A stretch of 64,000 nucleotides of DNA from Elephas maximus indicus (taxonomy: Eukaryota; Chordata; Mammalia; Proboscidea; Elephantidae): contig NC_064830.1 in assembly GCF_024166365.1 (NCBI RefSeq), positions 94,294,968 to 94,358,967 of the forward strand. Reading direction: 5' to 3'. Within the stretch, counting starts at the first letter, position 1. Every line of letters starts with the position of its first letter. Below, one piece after another: positions 10,630 to 22,025 of this stretch. Below the pieces are notes generated by a model. That model was not told the DNA's origin and ran no database searches. It saw only the letters and a list, made by a program, of their open reading frames with translations. The position numbers and the translations under genes are program-made.

Positions 10630-12084
10630 CTTTGATTCTTTCAGTGACAAGCTTGTCATGAAGATAGATTCTGACCCTCCCTCCCAAGTGCTGCGGAGGT
10701 GTCTACCTTTGCCTGGGATGGTCAGGGAAGGCTTCACAAAGGGAATGATGTTTGAAATGGCTGTTTGAATGTTGTCTCTTCTTCTCGTAAGGAAAGGGGA
10801 ATCCAGGCGGGGGGGCAGCATAGACTAAGGGGCAGGGGCATGGCAGGGCCCAGGGACCTGGGATAAGAGGGCTAGGGTGGACTGGGATGCATGATGTAGA
10901 AAGCTGCATTCCCTGAAGGTGGGGGCTGCGAACACAGGATCAGACCTTCCAGAGAAAAAGCCCAGTGTGAGGGGAGGGAGTAGGGAGGGGCATGCCTCCT
11001 CCCAAATTTCCTGGAAGAAATAATTCTTTGTAACTCTCAGAAACGTGACAGAACTGACAAATATGCATGAGACTGGGCACTTAGGTTGTAAAACTAAGTC
11101 CAGGTCTTTGTAAAGATTTATTAAGGTATTTTATCAGGCTAGAAAAGAAACGCCATCTCCGTGGTGTTCAAGGAATCTAGGTGTGGCCCCCACAATGCCC
11201 TAGCATTGAGGCCAGGCGGCACCCATGGCACTAACACATTCCCTAGAGGACTGGAGGGAGGGGCCAACCTCTCTCCTGTCAGCCTCCCCCTTCCCTGTGG
11301 GGACCCTTCTCTACATCTCCAGCCAGTGAGTTGGATCACGAGGTGGGTGGCCCAAAGGTAATAAGGCGGTGGCTAGGACAAACCAGAAACCCTTCTTTGT
11401 GCCCAAGGGCAGGCCAGGTGAGTAAGGGCCACATGATCAGGAGGTAGTCTCTCAGCCTCTAGGCAGGAGTGAGTCCCTCATTCACATTACAACTATTGAG
11501 TTAATGGCCACTCTGAATCCCATCAGATGACAACAGAGAAATGCAGGGAGTGGAGCACAGACTGATGGTTATAATGCAACAAGATAAATGCTGTGATGGG
11601 GGACATGTGGCAGAGCCTCTAATGAGCTGGGGTATGAGGGGAGGAGATTAGCCAGGAGGAGTTCCTGGAGGAGAGATCTTGAAGCATTAACTAGGTGTTG
11701 GTGGGACAAAAAAGGGGAGAAAGGATGTCCTGGGCAGAGGGTGTGGGGCATGTGGGAAGAAGGCTTGGAAGGGACAGAGGGAAGAGTATGAACTTGTGTA
11801 GGGCTGAGCACAGTGGGCCAGGAAGGGAGCAAAGGCCAGGCCTTCAGGACCAGGCTGAAGAACTAGGATTGTACCCTGTAGGCAAGAGGGAGTGAGTAAA
11901 GGGTGTTGAGCTGAAGAGGACATGTTCAGAAAGGTTCGTCTTGCTGCCTGGTACCCCTACTACACCAGTCAATATCCCCCGCTCTATAATGGTGGCCCCT
12001 CATCTTTGAAGAGAGGTCTGGCTCTAAAGGACTGCCTGGTCCACATTAACCTAGACAGACTTGTGCTGGTCAGGAAGTGGCAGA
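10630..12084. other. Intron 1, unclassified
   Basis: Purine-rich text and short open frames on both strands. A block at 11570-11930 resembles the 'expressed in tumour growth' style MIR/L2-flank text, but I cannot assign it. No exon is seen. Confidence 0.35.
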
Positions 12085-12300
12085 AAGGCCAAGTGGTAGA
12101 CGGCCCTACCTATCTGGGCTCAAATTGTTTCTCTGTGCCCTAAAGCAAGTGGCTGAACCTCTGTGCTCAGTTTTCTCATCTGTAAAATGGGGTTAATATT
12201 AGTAACTGCCTCTCAGGGTGATTGTGAGGAGTAAACAAACAAGTGTGCAGTGCAATGCCTGTATTATGTTTAAATTCCGCATATAACTGTCGGGTATTGT
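12085..12300 (+). repeat. MIR
   Basis: TACCTATCTGGGCTCAAATT, then CAGTTTTCTCATCTGTAAAA and a long 3' part. Confidence 0.75.
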
Positions 12301-12304
12301 TATT

Positions 12305-12510
12305 ACCCATAAAGAATATTGACCAGTCTAAACCACTCTAGGCAGTGAGTGAAACCCTAGGAAATACAGACCAGTATAAATCAGAACAGATCAGGTAGAC
12401 GATGTGCCATTCTAAATCAGTACAAACTTGCAAAGACTAGTAGACCAATAAGGTCCTTTCGACAAAGATCAATGCACAAGGACCGGTACAGACCAGTACA
12501 CACTGGTGAG
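12305..12510 (+). repeat. Degenerate ACAGACCAGTA-type tandem block, part 1
   Basis: Variants of AGACCAGTA recur every 15-40 bases (ACAGACCAGTATAA, GACTAGTAGACCAATA, GGTACAGACCAGTACA). They look like a decayed short-period tandem array. Confidence 0.5.
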
Positions 12511-13109
12511 AGGAAGGCACCTCAGGCAGGCCAGCAGTGAGAGGGTTAGCAGAGTGAGCTTCCTCCCAGCTTCCTTAGAGTCTCTCTTGGGAGGCTCTGG
12601 AGGCTCACTGGTGCTGCTGTTTGTTATCCAACCCTCGAGAAGACACTGCAGTGGGGAGGGAGAGATGCTGAAAGCCTTCCTTTCAATTATTCAGCAGCCG
12701 AGCTTCCTGCTGCCCCTGTTGGAGCCAGGAGAAGGCCTTGGCCAGAGCCCCAGATAGGGTCTAGAGGGGATGGGGGTGGGAAGGCTGGCTCCTGGAGGGG
12801 CTGGCAGCCTGGCCTGCGGGGTGCTGGCCATACAGTGTTGTGCCTCAGCGAGAGTCCTTGTGGCCCTTTCTCTGCCCTCCCCATCCAGCCCAGCACGGGC
12901 CGGCTGTGCCTGGGTAGGACTCGGGGTTGTCCCCTTCCCCGCAGTCTCAACCTGTGCTGTGGAATGGGGCAGCTGGACTGGCGATGTTCCCGGAGCCAGA
13001 ATCGGGTGTTCAGGGCAGGCAAGGCAGAGACAGCAAGCCCCCTGCCCAGAGGAGAAAGCCCTGCAGTTTAGCCAGGCACACGGGTTCTGGATGACCTGTC
13101 CAGCCCCAG

Positions 13110-13450
13110 TCTGATCTCTGCCCCACCTACACTGTGCCCTACACTGTTCCCTGTGCCTGGAATGTTCTTCCCTTCCAACCATGCTACAAGACCCAGCTCA
13201 AGCATCACCTCCTCTGTGGAGCCTTCCCTGACCTCCCCTGGCAGACGTGCCTCTGTTGTGGTCTTGGAGCCTCGCCCTCCAATCATCATGCTCAGCACTA
13301 ACCTTGTCCTATCATGACTGTTTGCTCCTTGGCCGGACTGAGGGCTCCCACAGGCAGTGACTGTGCTGCATCCATCTTTGTGTCCCGAGTGCTCAGCACA
13401 GGGCTTGGCACAGAGCAGCTGCCTGTGAACTTTTGTTGAAATCCAGCCTG
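13110..13450 (+). repeat. L2 3' end
   Basis: TGTGCCTGGAATGTTCTTCC, GGAGCCTTCCCTGACC and CTCAGCACAGGGCTTGGCA follow L2 in order. Confidence 0.8.
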
Positions 13451-13799
13451 TGTTTGTACTGACGGGGAGCTCACTACTTGTTTTATACCACCAGCATCTC
13501 CAGGGACCTCAGACAGAAAGGTCTTGGCTCTCTCTCAATATGCCCAGGCCATGTGTATGTTGACATTTGCATGGGTCACGTTGTCATATACTTTCTAAGC
13601 CCTGGAGTCCAGCTCTGTCTTTGAACGTATGTGAGAAGCACTTACTTGGCACTTAGGCTCCGCCGCCCCCCATGAGCTCAAGGCCCCTTCTCCTGTTCCT
13701 GCTGCCTCTGATGTGGGTCCCCAGAGCAGAAAGCCTGAGTGGTAGGTCTTCAGGGACAAGGTGGCCTCAGCTGTCTCTTTCTTACCTAGGGGCCCACAG

Positions 13800-14036
13800 T
13801 ACGGGTCATGCAGCCCAGGGTGAGACCAGTACAGACAAATGTAGCCGAAGACAGGCCACACAGAGCCTTGAAAATGTGACAGACCCAGCCATGCCAGGGG
13901 GTCAGACTGGCCATATAAGGAGAGGACAGACCAATGTGGACCAGTATTATAGACCAGTGGCCTGGGTCAGAATACGCCATACCGGTCATTGACAATACTA
14001 CAGAACTAGTTCAACCCAGTAGATAGACCTGTACAG
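13800..14036 (+). repeat. Degenerate ACAGACCAGTA-type tandem block, part 2
   Basis: GAGACCAGTACAGAC, GGACCAGTATTATAGACCAG, ACCGGTCATTGAC and CTGTACAGACCAGG repeat the motif of the block at 12305, 1.3 kb away. Confidence 0.5.
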
Positions 14037-14093
14037 ACCAGGAACCCACTGCTGTCAAGTTGATTCTGATTCATAGAGACCCTACAGTATAGA
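14037..14093 (-). repeat. AfroSINE/RTE tail fragment
   Basis: GGAACCCACTGCTGTCAAGT and GATTCATAGAGACCCTA are the antisense tail of the family. Confidence 0.6.
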
Positions 14094-15066
14094 CCAGTGC
14101 AGATACCAAATAAAGCAAGTAGTGTTTTAGTCTCCCTCCCCTGTGCTCTAGTGGAACAAAGGAATCTCCACCCCCACCCAGCCCACTCTACTGCCTTTCA
14201 GGGCCCTCAGCATCTTCAGGGAGGCGGAAGCCTTCCAGCCAGGGAGCAGAAGGCATCTCTGGGGCTGCAGATGCTGGGCTGGAGGAGTGGGTGGCGTTCC
14301 AGAGGAACAGCTTCAGCTGAGCCTGGGAAAGAACCTTCCTGGGGCTGAGCTGTCGCTGATGGGATGGGCTGCAAGAGAGGTGGTGATCCTCGCGTCCTGG
14401 GATGGGGAGTGCAAGCCACATGGCTTTGGGAAGATGTCCTAGGCAGAGCCACCTGCGTGTCAGGACTCCATGCTCCCTGCAGACCCTTCCAAGCTGGCCT
14501 CTGGGGCTGACCCTGGAGTGAAATCAGAGCCAGACACTCACCAGCTTCCATTGTTTCCTTCTCCTCTCCCCGGGATCAGACGCTCCCCTGCCCACACTTG
14601 GGAGTTGGGCTGAGGAAGGGCAGGATGGGCTAGAAGCAAATGATCAGGTCTCTTTGCCTCTTTGGGCCTCAGTTTCCCCATCTGGACTAGGGGTCAGGGG
14701 CCTGGATACTGGTGGGGTCTGGGTAGAGCTGAGTTCTGAGCCTCTGGATCTCCAAGACTGGGAAAAATCAAAATTGGAGGGTGATGTGCCCCCAAAATCT
14801 ATTAGCAGGAAGGGTGTATACTGGACAAACAAGGCTCTTCCTTCCCCTGGGGATGGTGACAGGAGAGGCCAGGGGCAGCTGCCTCCACTGCCCACACAAT
14901 CTTATTATGGAAAATTCCCTCTGTTGACTCAGCTCTAATCAGGCAGGCTGCCCTGGGCATCCCCCCCTCCCCCAGGTTTCTGCTGGGCTGGGTGAGATCA
15001 AAAAGAGAGCCGAGGCTGGGGGCTGGAGCATCGCCTGCCATTCCCATCCATCCAGATGTGCCTCTG
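14094..15066. other. Intron 1, mostly unclassified
   Basis: A MIR core piece occurs at 14640-14690 (GGGCCTCAGTTTCCCCATCT). TCTTATTATGGAAAATTCCC and TTGACTCAGCTCTAATCAGG near 14900-14945 look like unique regulatory-type text. No exon is seen. Confidence 0.4.
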
Positions 15067-15079
15067 GTTGCTAGGCAAC
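15067..15079. promoter_or_regulatory. RFX X-box-like palindrome
   Basis: GTTGCTAGGCAAC differs by one base from the site at 2817 and again has perfect 5-base arms. A TGACTCAG AP-1/MAF-like octamer lies about 140 bases upstream, near 14924. Confidence 0.5.
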
Positions 15080-15579
15080 ACTTTCCAGTCTCTCCCCGTC
15101 CTGCCTCCTCCAGGGGCTGCAGGATTGGGCAGTAAAGGGGGAGAGAGAGACCCCATGTTTGTTCTCCATGTCTTCCCTTACCAAGCTGAGGTCTCTCTCA
15201 CCAAGCCCTCCTCCTTCCCCAGAAGTGTCCCTCTTGCTAGGAGCTTGACCCTCCTTCAAAGATGGACCCCCTTTCTCCCCTCACATATGTATTCATCTCC
15301 AGAACACTCTAAACCCACACCTTCTCTGCCCTGTGTATGAACTCTCTCAGGAAGATGGGCCAGCTCTTCACTTTTGAGGAAACTGAGGCCCAGAGAGGGA
15401 AAGGGACCCTCAGGGAGTCAATAAAGAAGTCAAGACAAGGCTCTAGGCTCCCAGCTCCCAGCCCAGGGTGGACTAGATGGAGGAGCCATTTAATCTTGAG
15501 AGAATAGCTCTGAAGACAAATTCACACTCCCATTTTTGAGTGGGTTGGCTTTTTTTCCCCGAAAACGTAGGATGCATTT

Positions 15580-15830
15580 CATAGTAGTTTTTTTTGTTTC
15601 AAGTGCTATAATTTCAAACTGTAAGTTGTGTTTTAAAACAGCCATAAAAATGTACTGTGGGTTTTGGGGGCCGTATTTGACTAAATAATGTAAATCTGAT
15701 CCTTTTTATCAGTTTAATATTTTGCATATTTTATCTACCCTATGCTGCTTATCCTTTTTTTTTTTTTGTTGTTGAGTATGTATGCTTCCTCCCAGAAGTT
15801 GTTATGTGGTGACCTACTTATATCATGGCT
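15580..15830. other. AT-rich single-copy-looking block
   Basis: T-rich, low-CpG text with TAAATAATGTAAATCTGATC and TTTGCATATTTTATC differs from its GC-rich surroundings and matches no repeat I know. It contains TTTGCAT, an octamer-like core. Confidence 0.4.
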
Positions 15831-16034
15831 TATTTAGGATTTTCATGTCTCTCCTCCACCAAGGTCTTTACAGCCCTTGGAGATGGAGGAAGTAAAGTAT
15901 CCCATTCTTCCTCCTGGTCCTCTTCAAACTTTTTTTTTTTTTAAGTAAGATGTGAGGGCCCAGTCCTGCAAGCTGCTGGGAGGCACATTGTCCATGGGCA
16001 GCAGCCCTGGTGCCCTCAGTGCTGTCACTGGCTA

Positions 16035-17872
16035 CCAGCCGCTCCCTGTCTGCAGAGCATCTTCAGCTTCTCCCCGACTCCCAGCCCAGTCACACCCTGG
16101 CTGCAGAGCGTCCTCAGCTTCTCCCCAACTCCCAGCCCACACACTGTCTGCAGAGTACCCTCAGCTTCTCCCTGACTCTCAGCACAGTCACACACTGTCT
16201 GCAGAGTATCCTCAGCTTCTCCCTGACTCCCAGCCCAGTCACAGCCTGTCTGCAGAGTATCCTCAGCTTCTCCCCGACTCCTAGCCCAGTCACACCCTGT
16301 CTGCAGAGCATCCTCAGCTTCTCCCTGACTCCCAGCCCAGTCACACCCTGTCTGCAGAGTACCCTCAGCTTCTCCCTGACTCCCAGCCCAGTCACACCCT
16401 GTCTGCAGAGCATTCTCAGCTTCTCCCTGACTCCCAGCCCAGTCACACACTGTCTGCAGAGTATCCTCAGCTTCCCCCCGACTCCCAGCCCAGTCACACC
16501 CTGTCTGCAGAGCATCCTCAGCTTCTCCCTGACTCCCAGCCCAGTCACACACTGTCTGCAGAGCATCTTCAGCTTCTCCCCGACTCCCAGCCCAGTCACA
16601 CCCTGTCTGCAGAGCATCCTCAGCTTCTCCCTGACTCCCAGCCCAGTCACACACTGTCTGCAGAGCATCTTCAGCTTCTCCCCGACTCCCAGCCCAGTCA
16701 CACCCTGTCTGCAGAGCATCCTCAGCTTCTCCCTGACTCCCAGCCCAGTCACACCCTGTCTGCAGAGTACCCTCAGCTTCTCCCTGACTCCCAGCCCAGT
16801 CACACACTGTCTGCAGAGCATCTTCAGCTTCTCCCCGACTCCCAGCCCAGTCACACCCTGTCTGCAGAGCATTCTCAGCTTCTCCCTGACTCCCAGCCCA
16901 GTCACACACTGTCTGCAGAGTATCCTCAGCTTCCCCCCGACTCCCAGCCCAGTCACACCCTGTCTGCAGAGCATCCTCAGCTTCTCCCTGACTCCCAGCC
17001 CAGTCACACCCTGTCTGCAGAGTACCCTCAGCTTCTCCCTGACTCCCAGCCCAGTCACACCCTGTCTGCAGAGCATCCTCAGCTTCTCCCCGACTCCCAG
17101 CCCAGTCACACACTGCAGAGTATCCTCAGCTTCTCCCTGACTCTCAGCCCAGTCACACCCTGTCTGCAGAGTACCTCAGCTTCTCCCTGACTCTCAGCAC
17201 AGTCACACACTGTCTGCAGAGTATCCTCAGCTTCTCCCCGACTCCCAGCCCAGTCACACCCTGTCTGCAGAGTACCTCAGCCTCTCCCTGACTCTCAGCA
17301 CAGTCACACACTGTCTGCAGAGTATCCTCAGCTTCTCCCCGACTCCCAGCCCAGTCACACCCTGTCTGCAGGGCATCCTCAGCTTCTCCCTGACTCCCAG
17401 CCCAGTCACACCCTGTCTGCAGAGTACCCTCAGCTTCTCCCTGACTCCCAGCCCAGTCACACCCTGTCTGCAGAGCATCCTCAGCTTCTCCCCGACTCCC
17501 AGCCCAGTCACACACTGCAGAGTATCCTCAGCTTCTCCCTGACTCTCAGCCCAGTCACACCCTGTCTGCAGAGTACCTCAGCTTCTCCCTGACTCTCAGC
17601 ACAGTCACACACTGTCTGCAGAGTATCCTCAGCTTCTCCCCGACTCCCAGCCCAGTCACACCCTGTCTGCAGGGCATCCTCAGCTTCTCCCTGACTCCCA
17701 GCCCAGTCACACCCTGTCTGCAGAGTACCCTCAGCTTCTCCCTGACTCCCAGCCCAGTCACACACTGTCTGCAGAGCATCTTCAGCTTCTCCCCGACTCC
17801 CAGCCCAGTCACACCCTGTCTGCAGAGCATTCTCAGCTTCTCCCTGACTCCGAGCCCAGTCACACAGTTCAA
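16035..17872 (+). repeat. Minisatellite, 51-bp unit, about 36 copies, with 402-bp higher-order repeat
   Basis: The unit GCATCCTCAGCTTCTCCCTG then ACTCCCAGCCCAGTCACACC CTGTCTGCAGA is 51 bp (17 codons), so it stays open in several frames on both strands. At the right end a block repeats with a 402-bp period (CACTGCAG at 17111 and 17513), equal to eight units minus 6 bases from three small deletions. It is not coding. Confidence 0.95.
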
Positions 17873-17913
17873 CTTGGAGAGGCACAGCTTTTCAGGGTCC
17901 TTGACAAATAGTA

Positions 17914-17990
17914 GCCAATTAATTTCAATTAGTCTGATTAGCCTAAATGGCTAATTAAGCAGTTAATTAACATCATTGACAATAACCTAT
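17914..17990. promoter_or_regulatory. Homeodomain-core cluster, candidate enhancer
   Basis: Seventy-odd bases contain about eight TAAT/ATTA cores, including CAATTAATTTCAATTAG, GGCTAATTAAG and the palindrome GTTAATTAAC. A SOX-like GACAATA follows. The sequence is sharply different from the minisatellite ending at 17870. The enhancer role is inferred from motif density. Confidence 0.45.
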
Positions 17991-18559
17991 GGCTCCTGAG
18001 GGACTGTGGGTGGGAGGTGGGAATGATGGAGGTGGGGCCCTGCTTGCTCTTGGGGATGCCTTAAAATCACACAGGGCATGGGGGCTGCTCAATAGCAATG
18101 GCCTCTTTGAGTCCCCACCCTGCTGCCCAATCAGCCCTTCCTCAGGGCCTCTGACCCTACCCCAATCATAGCTCCTCCTCCACCCCTCTAGACCCTAGGT
18201 TTAGAGGGTCCGATTTCTGTGGAGAGGCTGAACCTTAACACAGTAGATGACGGGAAAAGGACTCCTGTCTGGAAAGCTGTCCCACTCTAAAACCCCAGAG
18301 AGGAGTCCCTGTCTCCGCTGGCCCTGCCCCCATCCCAGACCAAGCACCTTGCAGCTGACAACCCCCGTTAGTGCCACAGACTTCTCCAAGATCCAGAGCA
18401 TCCCTGGGAGGGAATTATTATCTTTAAGCCCATTTTACAGATGAGGAAACCGAGCACCTCCTATATGCCAGGCCCCTTGCTCGCTCTGGGGATCCACGAC
18501 AGTGAATAACACAGGGCTCCTGCTCTCAAAGAGCTCCTGTCTAGGGCAGCACAGGACAC

Positions 18560-18715
18560 TACGGGCTCTGTGGTTCCACTACTTCTTAGCTGGGTGGCCT
18601 TGGTGAAGTTATTAACTTCTCTGTGTCTATTTCCTTAACTGTAACTTGGCTACATCGTAGGATCATGGTGAAGTGCTGCAAGCAGTGCGTGGTTAATGCT
18701 ATGCGAGAGCTCTCA
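18560..18715 (+). repeat. MIR
   Basis: TTCTTAGCTGGGTGGCCTTG and CTTCTCTGTGTCTATTTCC match the MIR core. Confidence 0.7.
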
Positions 18716-18924
18716 GTGATAACTGAAGGAGGTGGAGAAGCAACCAGCCAGAACAGAGCATACACAAGGGGCTGAGGAAGCAGCAGCACCAGGCACTTGG
18801 ACACGTGGAAGGAGGAGAGAGCTTGGAACAAGGTATCACAGAGATGACATTTGAGCTGAGCCTTGAAGACTAACAGCAGCAGCAGAAGAAAGAAAACCCC
18901 AGGCAAAGCCAATAAGGCAGGGCT

Positions 18925-19065
18925 GTCTCAACTCTAGTGCATACGGTCACCTGGCGGCTTGCGAAAATGCAGACTCCCAGGCTCCATACTCAGATTCTGA
19001 ATCAGTCATTTTGAGTAAGTTCCAGGAATCTGCTTTTCACAGGCTTTTCTGGAAATACCGAGGCA
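18925..19065 (+). repeat. MER5-like fragment
   Basis: TCAACTCTAGTGCATACGGT and CAGATTCTGAATCAGTC follow MER5. Confidence 0.55.
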
Positions 19066-19394
19066 GGTACTCTACACCTAGAGACTATGGCTGCAGTGGC
19101 CCTGGGTGCCCCAGGTTGGGCAGAGCCAAGGTGCAGTAGGAGACGCCCTGAGCCATGTGACCCGTGGCCTGAAAACACACTGCAAGTTCCCCTATTCTCT
19201 CCATCTGCCCAAATCTGCTCGGCCTGTGAGGGTGACCTTCCTGAAATGGCTCTGGCTGTGCACTGACCTGCTGGAAACAGTCCTTGGGTTCTCTGCTGTC
19301 CTCAGTGTCTGGGCCTGGCACTCAATTCCCACCCTGGGTACTGCCTCCCCAGTCTGGTCCTCTGCGCCTCAGCCCAGGCCCCAACCCTCCAGCC

Positions 19395-19780
19395 ACACTA
19401 TTCCCTGAGTGCCTGGGGCTCTTTCCTCCTCCATCTCTCTGCTTGTGCTGTTTCCTTTGCGAACTTGAACTCATCCTGTGAGGCCCATCTGTGATGCCTG
19501 CCCCAAAGTCATCCAGGTAGCCAAGCCCCATGCCAGGGCCCTGGCAGCCCCTGGGGTGCTCCCCACATCATGCATTTTCCATCCAAAGACATTCACGCCT
19601 TAGGAGCTTTGCTCCCACCCCCCGCGAGACTGAGGGCTGCTCAAGCATAAGGACTGGCTTGCTCCTCCCTTCCCGCAGCAGTGCCTAGCTCAGCGCTTGA
19701 GGATGACAATGACAAGTAAGCTTTTAGCTCAGAGGAGCTGCTGAGCAAGTGTTTGATGCACGAAAGAATGAATGAATGAC
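19395..19780 (+). repeat. L2 fragment
   Basis: TGAACTCATCCTGTGAGGCC and GACTGAGGGCTGCTCAAGCA fit L2 3' sequence, ending in a GAATGAATGAATGA tail. Confidence 0.6.
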
Positions 19781-19887
19781 CATCGGCTGCTTTTTGATAT
19801 CTAAAGAGCAGGAGATAGAGGAAAAGAGAATGTGGGAGGCAGGGAAGAGAGCTATACCCAGGAGAATAATGGATGGGTCGCAAGAAC

Positions 19888-20101
19888 CAAGGAGTCCACG
19901 GGTGGCATAAACAGTCAGTGGGCTCTGCTGCTAACCAAAGGCTGGAGGTTCAAGTCCACCTAGAGGTGCCTCAGAAGAAAGGCCTGGTGATCAATTCCTG
20001 AAAAATCAGACATTGGAGCACAGTTCCAATCTGACACACATGGCGGGGGAGGGGGCACAAGTCAGAATCAATTCAACAGCAGCTGGTGGTGGTGTGTGGA
20101 A
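19888..20101 (+). repeat. AfroSINE, long subtype
   Basis: GAGTCCACGGGTGGCATAAA opens it. The middle has CAGAAGAAAGGCCTGGTGAT, a segment absent from the short subtype. CAAGAAC flanks it at 19881 and 20102. Confidence 0.85.
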
Positions 20102-20369
20102 CAAGAACGTAGACGCATAGGCTGGGCAGGGGCAGACAGGGAGGAGTCTCAGCTTCCTCCCTCCCTTGAGGCCCCCTATGCCAGCTCTGCACCCCACTCC
20201 CCAAACGTGGGGCTCCGTGTCTGATACTGTGGCTGTGCCATCTGCTGGGGAAGGGCATGCAGGGCAGTTTCCCCACCTCTCACCCTGCCCCTGCCCCACA
20301 GGTCTTCTTTCTTCCTAGGAGCACATGCACGTACACCCGTCAAACCTCCCAGAGGTGAGCCTCTGAGAC

Positions 20370-21030
20370 TGCCCCATCATCCCCCGCCTGGATGAACACA
20401 GCAGCTGCTCCCTGGCCTCTCTGCCCTTGGCCTCCTTCTCTCCATCGCCTATCCGACTGCAGCCAGAGTAGGCTTCCTAAAGGGCAAGCCTGACCATTTC
20501 ACTCTCCTGCTTCACAGCCTTCCAGGGTCCTCATGGCTTTCCAAACAAATTCCCAGATCTTAAAGCCCTTTTCAACGTCCTTCATGACCCAACCAGCCTA
20601 CCATTCCTGCTGGGCCGCCTCTATTCCCCTGCATGGCCTTTGTGCTATGGCTACACTAGATGATCCATTACCCTCTTAATTCAGCCAGGACTTTCCATAC
20701 CTGTGGGCCTCTGCCCATGCTGTTCTTTGCAACATCGCTCCTCTGCCTTCTTTGTCTGGCACCTTCCCTGTCAATCTTCAAGGCCCAACTTAAATGTCAC
20801 TTCTCCAAGAATCGTTCTCTGACTGCCCACATCACTGTGGACACCTCTTAGTTCTAGCAGGACCTCATTGGGTCATCACTGGCAGTTGCCCCAAATGCCT
20901 TGCTTTCCCATTAAACTGAGAGCTCTTCAAGGTCAAGGACAGTGCCTGATTCACCTTTGTATCTTCAGTGCTCATACTATGCCCAAAAATTCGTAGACAG
21001 TCAATGAATGTTGGGTAAATGGTGACTACC
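20370..21030 (+). repeat. L2 3' region
   Basis: A long L2 match: GGCTTCCTAAAGGGCAAGCC, CTTCTCCAAGAATCGTTCTC, GAGAGCTCTTCAAGGTCAAG. Confidence 0.75.
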
Positions 21031-21064
21031 ATCTCTCAGGAGCACACTGGATTTTACCCACCCT

Positions 21065-21262
21065 TGGAGTCCCTGGGTGGTACAAATGGCTAAGGCACTT
21101 GGCTGCTAACTGAAAGGCTGGAGGTTCGAATCCACCCAGAGGCACCTCAGAAGAAAGGCCTGGCAATCTATTTCTGAAAAAGCCACTGAAAACCCTATGG
21201 AGCACAGTTCTACTCTGACACACATGGGGTCATCATGAGTTGGAATCCACTTAATAGCAAGT
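21065..21262 (+). repeat. AfroSINE, long subtype
   Basis: GGAGTCCCTGGGTGGTACAA to GTTGGAATCCACTTAATAGC. It shares the GGCACCTCAGAAGAAAGGCC middle with the copy at 19888. Confidence 0.88.
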
Positions 21263-21274
21263 TTTTTAAGGTGC

Positions 21275-21420
21275 TTTCATACTCGTTACCTGAGTTCCTT
21301 CTCATATCACACCTGCAGGCAGGTAGTAATAGGCCCATTTTATAGGACAGAAAACAGACCTGAGAGTGGAGGCTGGGCACAGCTAAGACTGGAGCCCAGG
21401 TCTCCTGATTCCCAGTTCTG
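21275..21420 (+). repeat. MIR3-like fragment
   Basis: GTGCTTTCATACTCGTTACC and GCCCATTTTATAGGACAG are the usual MIR-class text. Confidence 0.5.
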
Positions 21421-21719
21421 AGATCTTTCTTCTGAGGCCTGTGGCATCCAGGTTCTCAACCTCCCCCCAGTGTAACCCTCCCCTGCCCCACCCCTAGCAG
21501 CTTTGGCCACTCCCCCTCTCAGTCCCTGAGGAGAGAGGGGTCCTGAAGGAGCAAGCCAACTCCACCCTCTGGCTGACCCTATCACAGACTCCAAAGCCAT
21601 CCTGTCCATGGAAAACCCACAGCCAGCAGACTCCAAAGGTGTGCCCCAACAGGGGAAGGATACAGTGGGGCTCTCCCCACCGGCTTCCTGGGAAGCAACT
21701 CCACTCACGTCCAGCCTTT

Positions 21720-22025
21720 GTATGGCCATTTAAAGTATTTTTCTGAAGAATCTTTATAGACATCAGAGAATGTTCACAATAGAGCGAAAAATACTGTTTT
21801 CCTCCAACAGTGTGATCCCAGTTACTTAATTCTGTGTGTCTATGAATGCAGAGAAAAAAGCCTGGAAGGAAATATCCCGCCATGCTAATAGTGGTTACCC
21901 TGGATAGTGGGATTATAGATGATTTTCATATTCTCTTTGGTTTCTGTATTTCCCAAATCTTGTACAATGAAGACGTGCCATTCTTAAAATCAAAAGAATT
22001 CAATAAAACTTATTTTTACCTGTTT
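21720..22025 (+). repeat. Old interspersed repeat, family not assigned
   Basis: AGTGGTTACCCTGGATAGTG and GTATTTCCCAAATCTTGTAC are familiar from a common old repeat 3' end, but I cannot name it with confidence. Confidence 0.4.

Noticed and set aside
16010..17140. Long open frames of 331-376 codons on both strands
   Set aside because: They come from the 51-bp tandem repeat. Frames being open on both strands at once shows a composition effect.
16035..17872. Possible CRISPR-like array of regular repeats
   Set aside because: Units are contiguous without distinct spacers, and the genome is vertebrate. It is a minisatellite.
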